DNA of 64,000 bases from an uncultured Roseicyclus sp. (lineage in GTDB: Bacteria > Pseudomonadota > Alphaproteobacteria > Rhodobacterales > Rhodobacteraceae). The notes under the pieces are model-generated. The model ran no database searches, was not told the origin of the DNA, and saw only the letters and a list, made by a program, of their open reading frames with translations. Positions 1 to 9,571 of this stretch are shown one piece after another. A program made the position numbers and the translations under genes. Every line of letters begins with the position of its first letter. Positions within the stretch are counted from its first letter, which is position 1. The stretch spans positions 62,001-126,000 of the forward strand of contig CAKZPN010000023.1 of assembly GCA_937139335.1 (NCBI GenBank). The letters are read 5' to 3'.

Positions 1-2
1 CG

Positions 3-80
3 CTCTCCGCGATGGAGCAGCGCTGGATCGCCTCGGGCTTCAGCCTCAGCCGCGACGCGCTTCTCTCCGCCCACCGTTAA
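3..80 (+). CDS. 3' end of an unidentified gene (partial)
   Basis: Frame 3 is open from the window edge to a TAA at 78-80. It encodes about 25 residues ending in SLSRDALLSAHR. Nearly every codon ends in G or C, as in the real genes around it, which favours a genuine C-terminus over chance. Too little is visible to name the product. The stop lies about 65 bases before the likely start of the ABC transporter gene. Confidence 0.5.
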   Translation, partial: LSAMEQRWIASGFSLSRDALLSAHR

Positions 81-146
81 CGCGCCGTCATGGCCTTTCG
101 GTAATCCCGCGCCTATATGAAAGGCACAGGACCGCGAGCCCCCCAA

Positions 147-1994
147 ATGTTCCGCTATTTCGAGACGCTGGTCGACCCGTACACGACCTATCCCGAGACC
201 GACGCCCCCCCGCGCCGGCTCTGGCCGTTCCTGTGGGAGTATTCCCAGCCGTTCAAAGCGGTTTTCGCCGCGACGGCGGCCATGTCGGTCGCGGTTGCCG
301 TGGTCGAAATCGGGCTGATCTGGTACATGGGCCGCATCGTCGACCTGATGTCCAACGGCGAGCCGGCGACCGTGCTGGCGTCCCATGGCTGGGAGCTGAT
401 CGCGGCCGCCATCTTCATCCTGACGCTGCGCCCGCTGATCCAGGGCATCGACGTGGCGTTGCTGAACAACTCCATCCTGCCGCAGTTCGGCGCGCTGATC
501 CGCTGGCGCGCGCATCGGCAGGTGCTGCGCCAGTCGGTCGGCTGGTTCGAGAATGATTTCGCGGGCCGCATCGCCAACCGCATCATGCAAACGCCGGGCA
601 GCGCGGGCGACGCGGTGTTCCAGGTGTTCGACGCGATCACCTTTTCCCTCGCCTACCTGATCGGCGCAGCGGTGCTGCTGGCCGATGCCGACCTCCGGCT
701 GGCGATCCCGTTGTTGCTGTGGTTCGCGCTTTATGGCGTGCTTCTGCGCTGGACGATCCGCCGGATCGGGCCCGCGTCCAAGGCCAGCGCCGATGCGCGA
801 TCGATGACCACAGGGCGCGTTGTCGACAGCTACACCAACATCCATTCCGTGAAGCTCTTCGCCCACCACGACCGCGAGATCGACTACGCCAAGGAGGCGA
901 TCGAGCAGACGCGCGACACCTTCGCCCGTGAGATGCGGCTTTTTACGATCATGGACGTCGCGCTGACGGCGCTGAACGGCCTTCTGATCGTGGCCGTCGT
1001 CGGATGGGCGATCTGGCTCTGGTCGATCGGCGCGGCCTCGGTCGGTGCGGTGGCGGCGGCGACGGCGCTGACGCTGCGCCTCAACGCGATGACCGGCTGG
1101 ATCATGTGGGCGGTCTCCACGCTGTTCCGCTCGCTCGGCGTCGTGGCCGAGGGGATGGAGACGATCACCGACCCCGTCCGCCTGACCGATGCGCCCGACG
1201 CAAGGCCGCTGGTCATGGACCGGGCCGAGATCACCTTCGACGGCGTGAGCCACCACTACGGGCGCGGGGCAGGCGGGCTCGACCGGCTCAGCCTCACCGT
1301 CCGCCCGGGCGAGAAACTGGGCCTGATCGGGCGGTCGGGCGCGGGTAAATCCACCATCGTGAAGCTGCTGCTGCGTTTCTACGATGTCGAAAGCGGCCGC
1401 ATCCTGATCGACGGGCAGGACATCCGCGGCGTCACTCAAGACAGCCTGCGGCGCGAGATCGGGATGGTGCAGCAGGACAGCTCCTTGCTGCACCGCTCGG
1501 TGCGGGACAACATCCTCTATGGCCGTCCCGACGCTACCGACGCGCAGATGATCGCCGCCGCGGAACGGGCCGAGGCGCATGAGTTCATCCTCGATCTGGA
1601 GGACCCGCAGGGCCGGCGCGGCTACGATGCCCATGTCGGCGAACGCGGCGTGAAGCTGTCGGGCGGCCAGCGCCAGCGCGTCACGCTCGCCCGCGTCATC
1701 CTGAAGGACGCGCCGATCCTGGTGCTGGACGAAGCCACCTCGGCGCTCGATTCAGAGGTCGAGGCGGCGATCCAGAAGACGCTTTACGGCGTGATGGAGG
1801 GCAAGACCGTCATCGCCATCGCGCACCGGCTGTCCACCATTGCGCAGATGGACCGAATCGTGGTGCTGGAGGGCGGCCATATCGCCGAGGAAGGCACCCA
1901 TGCCGAGCTGCTGGCGAAGGACGGGCTCTACGCCGGGTTCTGGGCGCGGCAATCGGGCGGCTTCATCGGGGTCGAGACGGAGGCGGCGGAATGA
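147..1994 (+). CDS. ABC exporter half-transporter (TM domain fused to ATPase)
   Basis: A 615-residue type IV ABC exporter subunit. The N-terminal half (about residues 30-330) holds six predicted membrane helices. The C-terminal half is an ATPase with Walker A GRSGAGKST near residue 395, signature LSGGQRQR near 503, Walker B LVLDEATSALD, and the H-loop motif IAHRLST. All catalytic motifs look intact. I chose the ATG at 147 because homologous proteins begin close to MFRYFE. The ATG at 117 would add ten residues and has no better ribosome binding site. Its stop overlaps the start of the next ABC gene, so the two are probably co-translated and form a heterodimer. The substrate is unknown; lipid or drug export is the usual range for the family. 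Confidence 0.9.
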   Translation: MFRYFETLVDPYTTYPETDAPPRRLWPFLWEYSQPFKAVFAATAAMSVAVAVVEIGLIWYMGRIVDLMSNGEPATVLASHGWELIAAAIFILTLRPLIQGIDVALLNNSILPQFGALIRWRAHRQVLRQSVGWFENDFAGRIANRIMQTPGSAGDAVFQVFDAITFSLAYLIGAAVLLADADLRLAIPLLLWFALYGVLLRWTIRRIGPASKASADARSMTTGRVVDSYTNIHSVKLFAHHDREIDYAKEAIEQTRDTFAREMRLFTIMDVALTALNGLLIVAVVGWAIWLWSIGAASVGAVAAATALTLRLNAMTGWIMWAVSTLFRSLGVVAEGMETITDPVRLTDAPDARPLVMDRAEITFDGVSHHYGRGAGGLDRLSLTVRPGEKLGLIGRSGAGKSTIVKLLLRFYDVESGRILIDGQDIRGVTQDSLRREIGMVQQDSSLLHRSVRDNILYGRPDATDAQMIAAAERAEAHEFILDLEDPQGRRGYDAHVGERGVKLSGGQRQRVTLARVILKDAPILVLDEATSALDSEVEAAIQKTLYGVMEGKTVIAIAHRLSTIAQMDRIVVLEGGHIAEEGTHAELLAKDGLYAGFWARQSGGFIGVETEAAE

Positions 1995-3850
1995 TCAAGG
2001 CGGTCCGCCCCCTGCTGCACTGGATGTCGGGCCTGATCGACGGCTTCGCCCATGCCGAGGGCCCGCCACCCCGCGCGCTGCTGCCGTTCCTGCGCTGGTG
2101 CCTTGCCGGGGCCTGGCCGGTGATCGCGGTGGCAACGCTGTTTTCCGCCGTCGCCGGCGCGATGGAGGTGGTGTCGGCCTGGCTGCTCGGCCTCGTCATC
2201 GACGCGGCGGTGCAGGGCAGGCCGGCCAGTTTCTTTGGCGATCACATCGTGCTGATCGGGGTCTACGTCGCCTTCTACCTGCTGCTGCGCCCGCTGTTCT
2301 TCGGCGCCTCGGCTGCGTTCAACGGCATCGTCCTGCCGCCGAACCTCGCCCCCCTGATCCAGAGCCGGCTGCACCGCTGGTCGCTGGGCCATGCCGTCAG
2401 CTTTTTCGACAACGACTTCGCCGGGCGCATCGCGCAAAAGCAGATGCAGACCGCCGCGGCGCTGGTGAACGTGGTGACCGAAGTGATCAACGCCGGCGCC
2501 TTCGCCATCGCGACGATGATTGGCGCGGTCATCATGCTGGGCGCGATCGACTGGCGAATCGGATTGCTGCTGATGGTCTGGGTGGTGGGCTACGGCTTCA
2601 TGATCCGCTGGTTCATGCCGCGCATCCGCGTGCTGTCCAAGACACGGGCGGCGGCGCGGGCGAACGTGACGGGCCAGATCGTCGACACGATCACCAACAT
2701 CAAGACCGTGAAGCTGTTCGGCCATGTCGATTACGAGGACGAGACCGCGATCGAGGCGATGAAGGGCTATCGCAACGCGGCGCTCGACTTCGGCTATCTC
2801 TCGACCGGGTTCCGCTTCGCGCTGATGGCGACGGCGGGTGCGCTGCCCGTGGCGCTGGTGCTGGGCGCGGTCGCGCTGTGGCAGACCGGCAGCGTGACGG
2901 CGGGCGAGATCGCGGCGACAGGCGCCGTCTCCATGCGGATCGCGCAGATGACCGGCTGGGTCAGCTTCACGCTGATGGCGATCTACGCGAACGTGGGCGA
3001 GATCGAGGACGGGATGCGGACGCTCACGCCCCCGCATGACCTGACCGATGCGGAGGGCGCGACCGACCTGACCGCCGCGCGCGGCCGGATCGGGTTCGAG
3101 GACGTGAGCTTTGCCTACGGTCGCCGGACCGGCGGGGTTGATGGCATCAACCTGACCGTAGAGCCGGGGCAAAAGGTGGGCATCGTCGGCGCCTCCGGGG
3201 CGGGGAAATCGACCCTCGTGGCGCTGCTGCTGCGGCTCTACGACACCGAGGCGGGGCGGGTGACGCTCGACGGGATCGACGTGCGCACGATCCGGCAAGA
3301 CAGCCTGCGCCGCCAGATTGCGATGGTCACGCAGGACACTGCGATGTTCAACCGCTCGGCCTATGACAACATCCTCTACGGTCGCCCCGACGCGAGCGAG
3401 GCGGAGGTGCATGCCGCCGCGAAGCGGGCGCAGGCGCATGAGTTCATCGAGGGGCTAGCCGACCATCGCGGCCGCCACGGCTACGGCGCGTTCCTGGGCG
3501 AGCGTGGCGTGAAGCTGTCGGGGGGCCAGCGGCAGCGGATCGCGCTGGCCCGCGCTTTCCTGAAGAACGCGCCGGTGCTGGTGCTGGACGAGGCGACAAG
3601 CGCGCTGGATTCAGAGGTCGAGGCGGCGATCCAGGACACGCTGCTCGACGTGATGGAGGGCAAGACGGTGATCGCGATCGCCCACCGTCTGTCGACCCTG
3701 TCGGCGATGGACCGGATCGTGGTGCTGGATCAGGGTCGGATCGTCGAGGACGGGACGCATGACAGCCTGCTTAAATCGGGCGGGCTCTACGCACGCTACT
3801 GGAACCGGCAGTCGGGCGGCTTCATCGGACTGGCGGACGCGGCGGAGTGA
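1991..3850 (+). CDS. ABC exporter half-transporter, partner subunit
   Basis: A 619-residue paralogue of the upstream gene with the same layout: six predicted helices in the first 330 residues, then an ATPase with Walker A GASGAGKST, LSGGQRQRIALARAF, LVLDEATSALD and IAHRLST. Both nucleotide-binding domains keep the glutamate after Walker B, so neither site looks degenerate. The start ATG overlaps the upstream TGA (ATGA at 1991-1994), the classic sign of translational coupling. A heterodimeric exporter is the simplest reading. The two proteins are clearly related, which suggests a tandem duplication. Confidence 0.9.
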   Translation: MIKAVRPLLHWMSGLIDGFAHAEGPPPRALLPFLRWCLAGAWPVIAVATLFSAVAGAMEVVSAWLLGLVIDAAVQGRPASFFGDHIVLIGVYVAFYLLLRPLFFGASAAFNGIVLPPNLAPLIQSRLHRWSLGHAVSFFDNDFAGRIAQKQMQTAAALVNVVTEVINAGAFAIATMIGAVIMLGAIDWRIGLLLMVWVVGYGFMIRWFMPRIRVLSKTRAAARANVTGQIVDTITNIKTVKLFGHVDYEDETAIEAMKGYRNAALDFGYLSTGFRFALMATAGALPVALVLGAVALWQTGSVTAGEIAATGAVSMRIAQMTGWVSFTLMAIYANVGEIEDGMRTLTPPHDLTDAEGATDLTAARGRIGFEDVSFAYGRRTGGVDGINLTVEPGQKVGIVGASGAGKSTLVALLLRLYDTEAGRVTLDGIDVRTIRQDSLRRQIAMVTQDTAMFNRSAYDNILYGRPDASEAEVHAAAKRAQAHEFIEGLADHRGRHGYGAFLGERGVKLSGGQRQRIALARAFLKNAPVLVLDEATSALDSEVEAAIQDTLLDVMEGKTVIAIAHRLSTLSAMDRIVVLDQGRIVEDGTHDSLLKSGGLYARYWNRQSGGFIGLADAAE

Positions 3851-3863
3851 GCCTGACCTTGGC

Positions 3864-5096
3864 ATGACCGACACCACCCTGACGATCGAACGGCTCGGCC
3901 ACCTGGGCGACGGCATAGCGCGCGGCCCCGTCTTCGTGCCGCTCACCTTGCCGGGCGAAGAGGTCGAGGGCGTGGTCGAGGGTGACCGGATGGACGCGCC
4001 GCGCATCACGCGGCCCTCCGCTGATCGCGTCCGGCCGCCCTGCACCCATTTCAGGAGCTGTGGCGGCTGCACGCTGATGCACGCCGCAGACCCGTTCGTG
4101 GCGGAGTGGAAGGCCGCGGTGATCGCGACCGCTCTGGCGGCACATGGGCTTGAGGCGCCGATGCGCCCCACCGCGACCTCGCCGCCGCGCTCGCGCCGCC
4201 GGGCCGTGCTGGCGGGCCGGCGCACGAAAAAGGGCGCGCTGGTCGGGTTTCACGCTCGCCGCTCGGACGTTATCGTGGCGCTGAGCGAATGCCACGTCCT
4301 CGCCCCGCCGCTGTTCGCGCTGATCCCCACGCTGGCCGAGATCACTCAACTGGGCGGATCGCGCTCGGCCACTCTGTCCTTTGCATTGACGCTGACCGAG
4401 ACCGGCATCGACTGCGCCGTGACCGGGGGCAAGCCGCTTGACGGCGACCTGCGCGCCGCACTCCCCCGGTTCCGCGACCGGGTCGCGCGGCTGACCTGGG
4501 GTGATGAGCCGGTCTACGCCGACGTGACGCCGACGCTGCACTTCGGCCCTGTCGCCGTCGCGCCGCCCCCCGGCGCGTTCCTTCAAGCCACGTCGGAAGG
4601 GGAGGCCGCGCTGCGCTCCGCCGTGGCCGAGGCGCTGGCGGGCGCGACGCGGATCGCGGACCTGTTCGCCGGGTGCGGCACCTTCGCCTTGCCGCTCGCC
4701 ACGCGCGCGCCGGTTCACGCGGTCGAGGGGGCGGAGGAGATGACCACCGCGCTGGGCCATGCCGTGCGCCATGCGCAAGGGCTGAAAACGGTCACGGTCG
4801 AGACCCGCGACCTGTTCCGCCGCCCGCTCTATCCCGACGAGTTGAAGGGCATCGACGGGCTCGTGATCGACCCGCCGCGTGCCGGGGCCGAGGCGCAGGT
4901 GGCGCAGATCGCGGCCGCGCAGGTGCCGCGCGTGGCCTTGGTGTCGTGCAACCCCGTGACCTTCGCCCGCGACGCCGCGGCGCTGGTCGCGGCGGGCTAT
5001 CGCCTGAACTGGGTGCAGCCGGTCGATCAATTCCGCTGGTCGCCGCATGTGGAGCTTGTCGCGAGCCTGTCGCTGCCCCATCTGACGGGCAACTGA
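3864..5096 (+). CDS. class I SAM-dependent RNA (uracil-5-)-methyltransferase, TrmA/RlmD type
   Basis: A 410-residue enzyme predicted to methylate C5 of a uridine in rRNA (RlmD/RumA-like) or tRNA. The N-terminus resembles a TRAM RNA-binding domain (about residues 3-45). Cysteines C60, C66, C69 and C143 have the spacing of the RumA [4Fe-4S] cluster. The SAM-binding motif is LFAGCGTF near 267-274, DPPR is at 336-339, and the catalytic cysteine is C362 in VSCNP. The open frame extends upstream to 3759 inside the ABC gene, but the ATG at 3864, 14 bases after that gene's stop, gives the family's usual N-terminus. The exact target base cannot be told from sequence alone. Confidence 0.88.
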   Translation: MTDTTLTIERLGHLGDGIARGPVFVPLTLPGEEVEGVVEGDRMDAPRITRPSADRVRPPCTHFRSCGGCTLMHAADPFVAEWKAAVIATALAAHGLEAPMRPTATSPPRSRRRAVLAGRRTKKGALVGFHARRSDVIVALSECHVLAPPLFALIPTLAEITQLGGSRSATLSFALTLTETGIDCAVTGGKPLDGDLRAALPRFRDRVARLTWGDEPVYADVTPTLHFGPVAVAPPPGAFLQATSEGEAALRSAVAEALAGATRIADLFAGCGTFALPLATRAPVHAVEGAEEMTTALGHAVRHAQGLKTVTVETRDLFRRPLYPDELKGIDGLVIDPPRAGAEAQVAQIAAAQVPRVALVSCNPVTFARDAAALVAAGYRLNWVQPVDQFRWSPHVELVASLSLPHLTGN

Positions 5097-5105
5097 GGAG
5101 ACAGC

Positions 5106-5900
5106 ATGAGCGATACGATGACCCAAGACGCGGGGTTCCGCGCCCGTCTGGCCGCGTGGCTGGACCAACCCGCCGTTCGGAACACGATCATCGGCGTGAT
5201 CTTGTTCAACGCCGTGATCCTGGGGCTGGAAACCTCCTCCGCGATCATGACGGTGGCGGGCCCCCTGATCCTCGCGCTCGATACCGCCTGCCTTGCGATC
5301 TTCGTCATCGAGATCGTGCTGAAACTGGTGGCATTTGGCCCGCGGTTCTTCCGCTCGGGCTGGAACCTGTTCGATTTCGTCATCGTCGGCATCGCGCTGG
5401 TGCCCGCGGCGCAGGGTCTGTCGGTGCTGCGCGCGCTGCGCATCTTGCGGGTGCTGCGCATCGTCTCGGCGGTGCCGTCGCTGCGCCGGGTGGTCGAGGG
5501 GTTGCTGACCGCGCTGCCGGGGATGGGCTCGGTCTTCCTCTTGATGTCGATCATCTTCTACATCGGCGCGGTGATGGCGACCAAGCTGTTCTCGAGCAGC
5601 TTCCCGGAGTGGTTCGGCACCATCGGCGCCTCGCTCTACACGCTGTTCCAGGTGATGACGCTGGAAAGCTGGTCGATGGGCATCGTGCGCCCGGTGCTGG
5701 AGGTCTACCCCTATGCTTGGGCGTTCTTCGTGCCGTTCATCATGGTCACGACATTCGCCGTGGTGAACCTGATCGTGGGTCTGGTCGTGAACTCGATGCA
5801 GGACGCCCATGCCGAGGAAAGCAACGCCGCGACGGATGCCTACCGCGACGAGGTGCTGGAGCGGTTGAAGGCGATCGAGGAACGTCTGCCCCGCGACTGA
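5106..5900 (+). CDS. voltage-gated sodium channel, NaChBac/NavAb type
   Basis: A 264-residue single-domain ion channel with six predicted helices. The voltage sensor S4 carries arginines at every third position (R109, R112, R115, R118). The pore has TLESWSM at 185-191, matching the selectivity filter of the bacterial sodium channels NaChBac and NavAb. The C-terminal 30 residues are charged and helical, consistent with the tetramerising coiled coil of the family. It probably forms a homotetramer in the inner membrane. Its start lies 10 bases after the methyltransferase stop, with GAGGAGA just upstream. In alkaliphilic Bacillus, relatives affect motility and pH homeostasis; here the role is unknown. 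Confidence 0.88.
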   Translation: MSDTMTQDAGFRARLAAWLDQPAVRNTIIGVILFNAVILGLETSSAIMTVAGPLILALDTACLAIFVIEIVLKLVAFGPRFFRSGWNLFDFVIVGIALVPAAQGLSVLRALRILRVLRIVSAVPSLRRVVEGLLTALPGMGSVFLLMSIIFYIGAVMATKLFSSSFPEWFGTIGASLYTLFQVMTLESWSMGIVRPVLEVYPYAWAFFVPFIMVTTFAVVNLIVGLVVNSMQDAHAEESNAATDAYRDEVLERLKAIEERLPRD

Positions 5901-5904
5901 GCAC

Positions 5905-6417
5905 CTAGTCCAGCGGGATGCTGAGCCGCAGCTGGAGCGTTTCCACGCCGGGGTTGACCGACGACAGTTCCGCGTTCGAGCGGTGATCGTAGGATAGGCC
6001 CCAGCGCCAGCCGTTGTTCGCCTCGTACCCGATCTCGACCCCCGAGCGGATCTGCATCTCGTGGCCGAGGTCGGGGCCATCGCCCTGCGCGTAGAGGCCC
6101 GGCATGACATGGAACTGGATGAACACGTCGTCGCCGGGGAAATGGGTGGTCCAGACCGCGCCCGCACCGGCCCAGTAGTCGCCGTTGGACGTGGCCGAGA
6201 CGCCGATGGCGGGCTGGAACGGGCCGAAGGCGGTGCCGAACTCGTACCGCAGGTAAAGCTCCTCGCCGATGTCGTTCTCGTCGAACAGGACGCTGCCGCC
6301 CGAGAAGGACAGGCGGCTCTCGACGCTGTTCCGGGCGACGCATCCCGTGCCGCAGTAGTTCAGCCCCATATCCGTCAGCCCGATGATGAGGCCGATCGCC
6401 GTAAGGGTCCCATCCAT
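5905..6417 (-). CDS. PagL-like lipid A 3-O-deacylase (acyloxyacyl hydrolase family)
   Basis: A 170-residue beta-rich protein whose last third carries DHRSNAELSSVNPGVETLQL. H145, S147 and E159 have the spacing (+2 and +14 from His) of the catalytic His-Ser-Glu of Pseudomonas PagL, an outer-membrane enzyme that removes an ester-linked acyl chain from lipid A. Alternating hydrophobic residues and the terminal SIPLD fit a small outer-membrane barrel. The N-terminus is hydrophobic but short and not a textbook signal peptide. A GAGG sits about ten bases before the ATG, and the reading frame gives no better start. It converges on the sodium channel gene with only a 4-base gap. Confidence 0.72.
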   Translation of the reverse strand: MDGTLTAIGLIIGLTDMGLNYCGTGCVARNSVESRLSFSGGSVLFDENDIGEELYLRYEFGTAFGPFQPAIGVSATSNGDYWAGAGAVWTTHFPGDDVFIQFHVMPGLYAQGDGPDLGHEMQIRSGVEIGYEANNGWRWGLSYDHRSNAELSSVNPGVETLQLRLSIPLD

Positions 6418-6515
6418 TTGAAAAATCCTCGGACTGCCTGCTGGCTAGATAGGCGTTGTGCGGCACCGTGTCACCGCCCGCCGCGCCGATTTCGGCCGTC
6501 CGTGGTGCACCGCGG

Positions 6516-8435
6516 TCACGCTCGCCGTTCCATCCGGGCCACGCCCAGCACGTCGAGCACCTTGGTCTCGATGTCGCCGGCGTTCATCTTCGCCACGGCA
6601 TACATGTCGCTTGGGCTGGCCTGGTCGATGAAAATGTCGGGCAGCACCATGGAGCGGTACTTGAGCCCGGTGTCGAAGACGCCCTCCTCGGCCAAAAGAT
6701 GCGCGACATGGGAGCCGAAGCCGCCCACCGCGCCCTCCTCGACCGTGATCAGTGCTTCGTGGTGGCGGGCGAGTTGCAGGATCATCTCGCGGTCGAGCGG
6801 CTTGGCGAAGCGGGCGTCGGCGATGGTGGGGGTGATGCCGCGCTGGGCCAGCGCCTCGGCGGCTTCCTTCACTTCCTTCAGGCGCGCCCCGAAGTTCAGG
6901 ATCGCGATGCGGTTGCCCTCCGCGATCATGCGGCCGCGGCCGATCTCCAGCACCTCGCCACGCTCGGGCAGGTCGACGCCCACGCCCTCGCCGCGCGGAA
7001 AGCGGAAGGCCGAAGGGCGGTCGTCGATGGCGAGCGCGGTGCGGACCATGTGGCGCAGCTCGGCCTCGTCCGAGGCGGCCATCACCACGAACCCGGGCAG
7101 GTTGGCGAGATAGGCGATGTCGTAGCTGCCGGCATGGGTTGCGCCGTCGGCCCCGACCAGACCGGCGCGGTCGATGGCGAAGCGCACGGGCAGGCGCTGG
7201 ATCGCCACGTCATGCACGACCTGGTCATAACCGCGCTGCAGGAAGGTGGAATAGATCGCGGCAATGGGCTTCAGCCCGCCCGCCGCCATCCCGGCGCAGA
7301 AGGTGACGGCATGCTGTTCCGCGATGCCGACGTCGAAACAGCGGGCCGGGAACCGCTCACCGAAAAGGTCGAGGCCGGTGCCGTCGGGCATCGCGGCGGT
7401 CACGGCCACGATCTTCGGGTCCTCCTCGGCCTCGCGGATCAGGCTTTGCGCGAAGACCTTGGTGTAGGAGGGCGCGTTGGCCGGGGCTTTCGTCTGCTTG
7501 CCGGTGCGGATGTCGAATTTCGCCGTTGCATGGCCGCGGTCGGGCCGGTCTTCGGCGTAGCCCTTGCCCTTTCTGGTGATCGCGTGGATCAGCATCGGCC
7601 CGTCGGCGCGCGCCTTGACGGTGCGCAGCACGGCCAGCAACTGCTCCATGTCATGCCCGTCGATGGGTCCGACATAGGAAAAGCCAAGCTCCTCGAACAG
7701 TGTGCCGCCCACGGTTGCGGCCTTCAGCAATTCCTTGGCGCGGCGCGCGCCCTCCTGGAACGGCTCGGGCAGGAGCGAGACGGCACCCTTGGCCGCCGCC
7801 TTCAGCTCCTGGAACGGCGCGCCGGCGTAGAGCCGCGACAAGTAGGAGGACATGGCCCCGGTGGGCGGCGCGATCGACATCTCGTTGTCGTTGAGGATGA
7901 CGATGAGACGCTTTTTCAGATGCCCCGCGTTGTTCATCGCCTCGTAGGCCATGCCGCCCGACAACGCGCCGTCGCCGATGACCGCAATCGCGTCGCCATG
8001 GCCGGTGTCGCAGTCGCCGCCAAGGTCGCGGGCGACGGCAAAGCCGAGCGCCGCCGAGATGCTGGTCGAGGCATGGGCGGCGCCGAACGGGTCGTAGGGC
8101 GACTCGGAGCGTTTGGTGAAGCCCGAGAGACCGTCCTTCTGCCGGATCGTACCCATCTGCCCGCGCCGCCCGGTCAGGATCTTGTGCGGGTAGCACTGGT
8201 GCGAGACATCCCAGACCAGCTTGTCGCGCGGGGTGTCGAAGACGGCGTGGAGCGCCACGGTCAGCTCGACCACGCCCAGGCCGGCGCCGAAATGGCCGCC
8301 GGTCTGGCTCACCGACCAGATCGTTTCCTGCCGCAACTCGTCGGCGAGGCGGCGCAGGTCATGGTCGCTGAACCGCTTCAGGTCGGCGGGTGCCGAGACG
8401 CGGTCGAGCAGCGGGGTGGCGGGGCGGGTGGTCAC
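6516..8435 (-). CDS. dxs: 1-deoxy-D-xylulose-5-phosphate synthase
   Basis: A 639-residue thiamine-diphosphate enzyme that condenses pyruvate and glyceraldehyde-3-phosphate, the first step of the MEP isoprenoid pathway. Visible motifs are [13 protein letters not shown] near the N-terminus, the TPP motif [18 protein letters not shown], and the C-terminal transketolase domain with [14 protein letters not shown] chose the GTG at 8435 ([13 protein letters not shown]), which has AGAGGAGG about 8 bases upstream. The longer GTG at 8459 lacks such a site. It follows ispA closely, so two isoprenoid genes sit at the end of the same operon. In phototrophic relatives this supplies carotenoids and quinones. 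Confidence 0.95.
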   Translation of the reverse strand: MTTRPATPLLDRVSAPADLKRFSDHDLRRLADELRQETIWSVSQTGGHFGAGLGVVELTVALHAVFDTPRDKLVWDVSHQCYPHKILTGRRGQMGTIRQKDGLSGFTKRSESPYDPFGAAHASTSISAALGFAVARDLGGDCDTGHGDAIAVIGDGALSGGMAYEAMNNAGHLKKRLIVILNDNEMSIAPPTGAMSSYLSRLYAGAPFQELKAAAKGAVSLLPEPFQEGARRAKELLKAATVGGTLFEELGFSYVGPIDGHDMEQLLAVLRTVKARADGPMLIHAITRKGKGYAEDRPDRGHATAKFDIRTGKQTKAPANAPSYTKVFAQSLIREAEEDPKIVAVTAAMPDGTGLDLFGERFPARCFDVGIAEQHAVTFCAGMAAGGLKPIAAIYSTFLQRGYDQVVHDVAIQRLPVRFAIDRAGLVGADGATHAGSYDIAYLANLPGFVVMAASDEAELRHMVRTALAIDDRPSAFRFPRGEGVGVDLPERGEVLEIGRGRMIAEGNRIAILNFGARLKEVKEAAEALAQRGITPTIADARFAKPLDREMILQLARHHEALITVEEGAVGGFGSHVAHLLAEEGVFDTGLKYRSMVLPDIFIDQASPSDMYAVAKMNAGDIETKVLDVLGVARMERRA

Positions 8436-8455
8436 TGGCTTGGCCTCCTCTGGCC

Positions 8456-9322
8456 TCACTTGTCGCGCGAAACAATGTAGCGGGCGAGCGCCCGAAGGTT
8501 ATGCGCCGTGTTGCCGTAGGGGGCCAGCGCCTCCTCGGCCTCGGCCACGAGATCGGCGGCGCGCGCCTTGGCGCCGTCGAGACCCAGCAGCGAGACGAAT
8601 GTTGCCTTGCCCGCCGCGGCATCCTTGTGCAGCGCCTTGCCGGCGGTGCCCGCATCGCCTTCGACATCAAGGATATCATCGGAGATCTGGAACGCCAAAC
8701 CGATGGCGCGGGCATAGGCGCGGAGTTGCGCAGGATCGGCGCGGCCCAGGATCGCGCCCGCCTCGGCCGACCATTCGATCAGCCGGCCGGTCTTGTTGCC
8801 CTGCAGTTCCGTGATCTGGTCCAGCGACAGCGGCGCGGCGGTGGTCTCGGCGGCGATGTCCTGCGCCTGGCCCAGCACCATGCCCTGCGCACCTGAGGCG
8901 CGGGCGAGCGAAGCCACCAGCGCCACGCGCTGCGCGTCGTCCCCGGCGTGCGGATCGGTCAGAAGCTCGAAGGCGAAGGACTGGAGCGCGTCGCCCACCA
9001 GCACCGCCGTCGCCTCGTCCCATTTGACGTGCACGGTAGCCTGGCCGCGCCGCAGGTCGTCGTCATCCATGCAGGGCAGGTCGTCGTGCACCAGCGAATA
9101 GGCGTGCAGGCATTCCACGGCGCCGGCGGCGTACAGCGCCTGAGCCGGCGCAACATCGAACAGGCCCGCCGTATCCAGCACCAGGAACCCGCGCAACCGC
9201 TTGCCGCCGTTGGTGGCGTAACGCATCCCCTCCGCGACACGGTCGGACCCGAGCCGCGCCAGTTCCTGAACCAGAAACGCGGATGTGGCCCCCTGGGCCC
9301 CGGCCAGCGCGGCGGTGAACAC
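8456..9322 (-). CDS. ispA: polyprenyl synthetase, probable farnesyl diphosphate synthase
   Basis: A 288-residue trans-prenyltransferase. The first aspartate-rich motif is [10 protein letters not shown] and the second is DDILD; both bind the magnesium-diphosphate of the substrates. GGKRLRG near residue 40 and QGNKTG are also family hallmarks. The length and motif pattern fit IspA-type farnesyl or geranyl diphosphate synthases, which elongate isopentenyl diphosphate. The start is a GTG at 9322, three bases past the xseB stop. The xseB-ispA-dxs order is a common proteobacterial arrangement and supports the assignment. Chain length cannot be fixed by eye. Confidence 0.92.
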   Translation of the reverse strand: MFTAALAGAQGATSAFLVQELARLGSDRVAEGMRYATNGGKRLRGFLVLDTAGLFDVAPAQALYAAGAVECLHAYSLVHDDLPCMDDDDLRRGQATVHVKWDEATAVLVGDALQSFAFELLTDPHAGDDAQRVALVASLARASGAQGMVLGQAQDIAAETTAAPLSLDQITELQGNKTGRLIEWSAEAGAILGRADPAQLRAYARAIGLAFQISDDILDVEGDAGTAGKALHKDAAAGKATFVSLLGLDGAKARAADLVAEAEEALAPYGNTAHNLRALARYIVSRDK

Positions 9323-9325
9323 GTC

Positions 9326-9571
9326 CTAGAGGCCTTCGACCGGCGTGGTTCCGGTGGGTTGGCCGTTGGCGTCGAGGGTGATCTGCGCGACCTTCTCCTC
9401 GGCCTCTTTCAGCTTGGCCTCGCAGCGCGCCTTGAGCGCCGCGCCGCGTTCGTAGAGCGTGATCGACTGTTCCAGCGCGACATCGCCCCGATCGAGCGCG
9501 GTCACCACCTGCTCCAGCTCACGGATCGCGTCCTCGAAGCTCATCTCCTCGATGGGTTTGCCTTCGCTCAT
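9326..9571 (-). CDS. xseB: exodeoxyribonuclease VII small subunit
   Basis: An 81-residue helical protein with the XseB pattern: MSFEDAIRELEQVVTALDRG, then LEQSITLYERGAALKARCEAKLKEAEEKV. It partners the large subunit XseA, not in this window, in degrading single-stranded DNA. The ATG at 9571 overlaps the upstream deacetylase stop by four bases, so the genes are likely co-translated. Position directly before ispA and dxs is the conserved context for this gene. Confidence 0.93.
   Translation of the reverse strand: MSEGKPIEEMSFEDAIRELEQVVTALDRGDVALEQSITLYERGAALKARCEAKLKEAEEKVAQITLDANGQPTGTTPVEGL

Noticed and set aside
117..146. ATG at 117 as the start of the first ABC gene
   Set aside because: The ten extra residues (MKGTGPRAPQ) lack family resemblance and no ribosome binding site precedes that ATG. 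It remains possible.
6456..8480. Long forward open frame opposite dxs
   Set aside because: The reverse strand encodes complete Dxs with all motifs. The forward translation is a low-complexity shadow.
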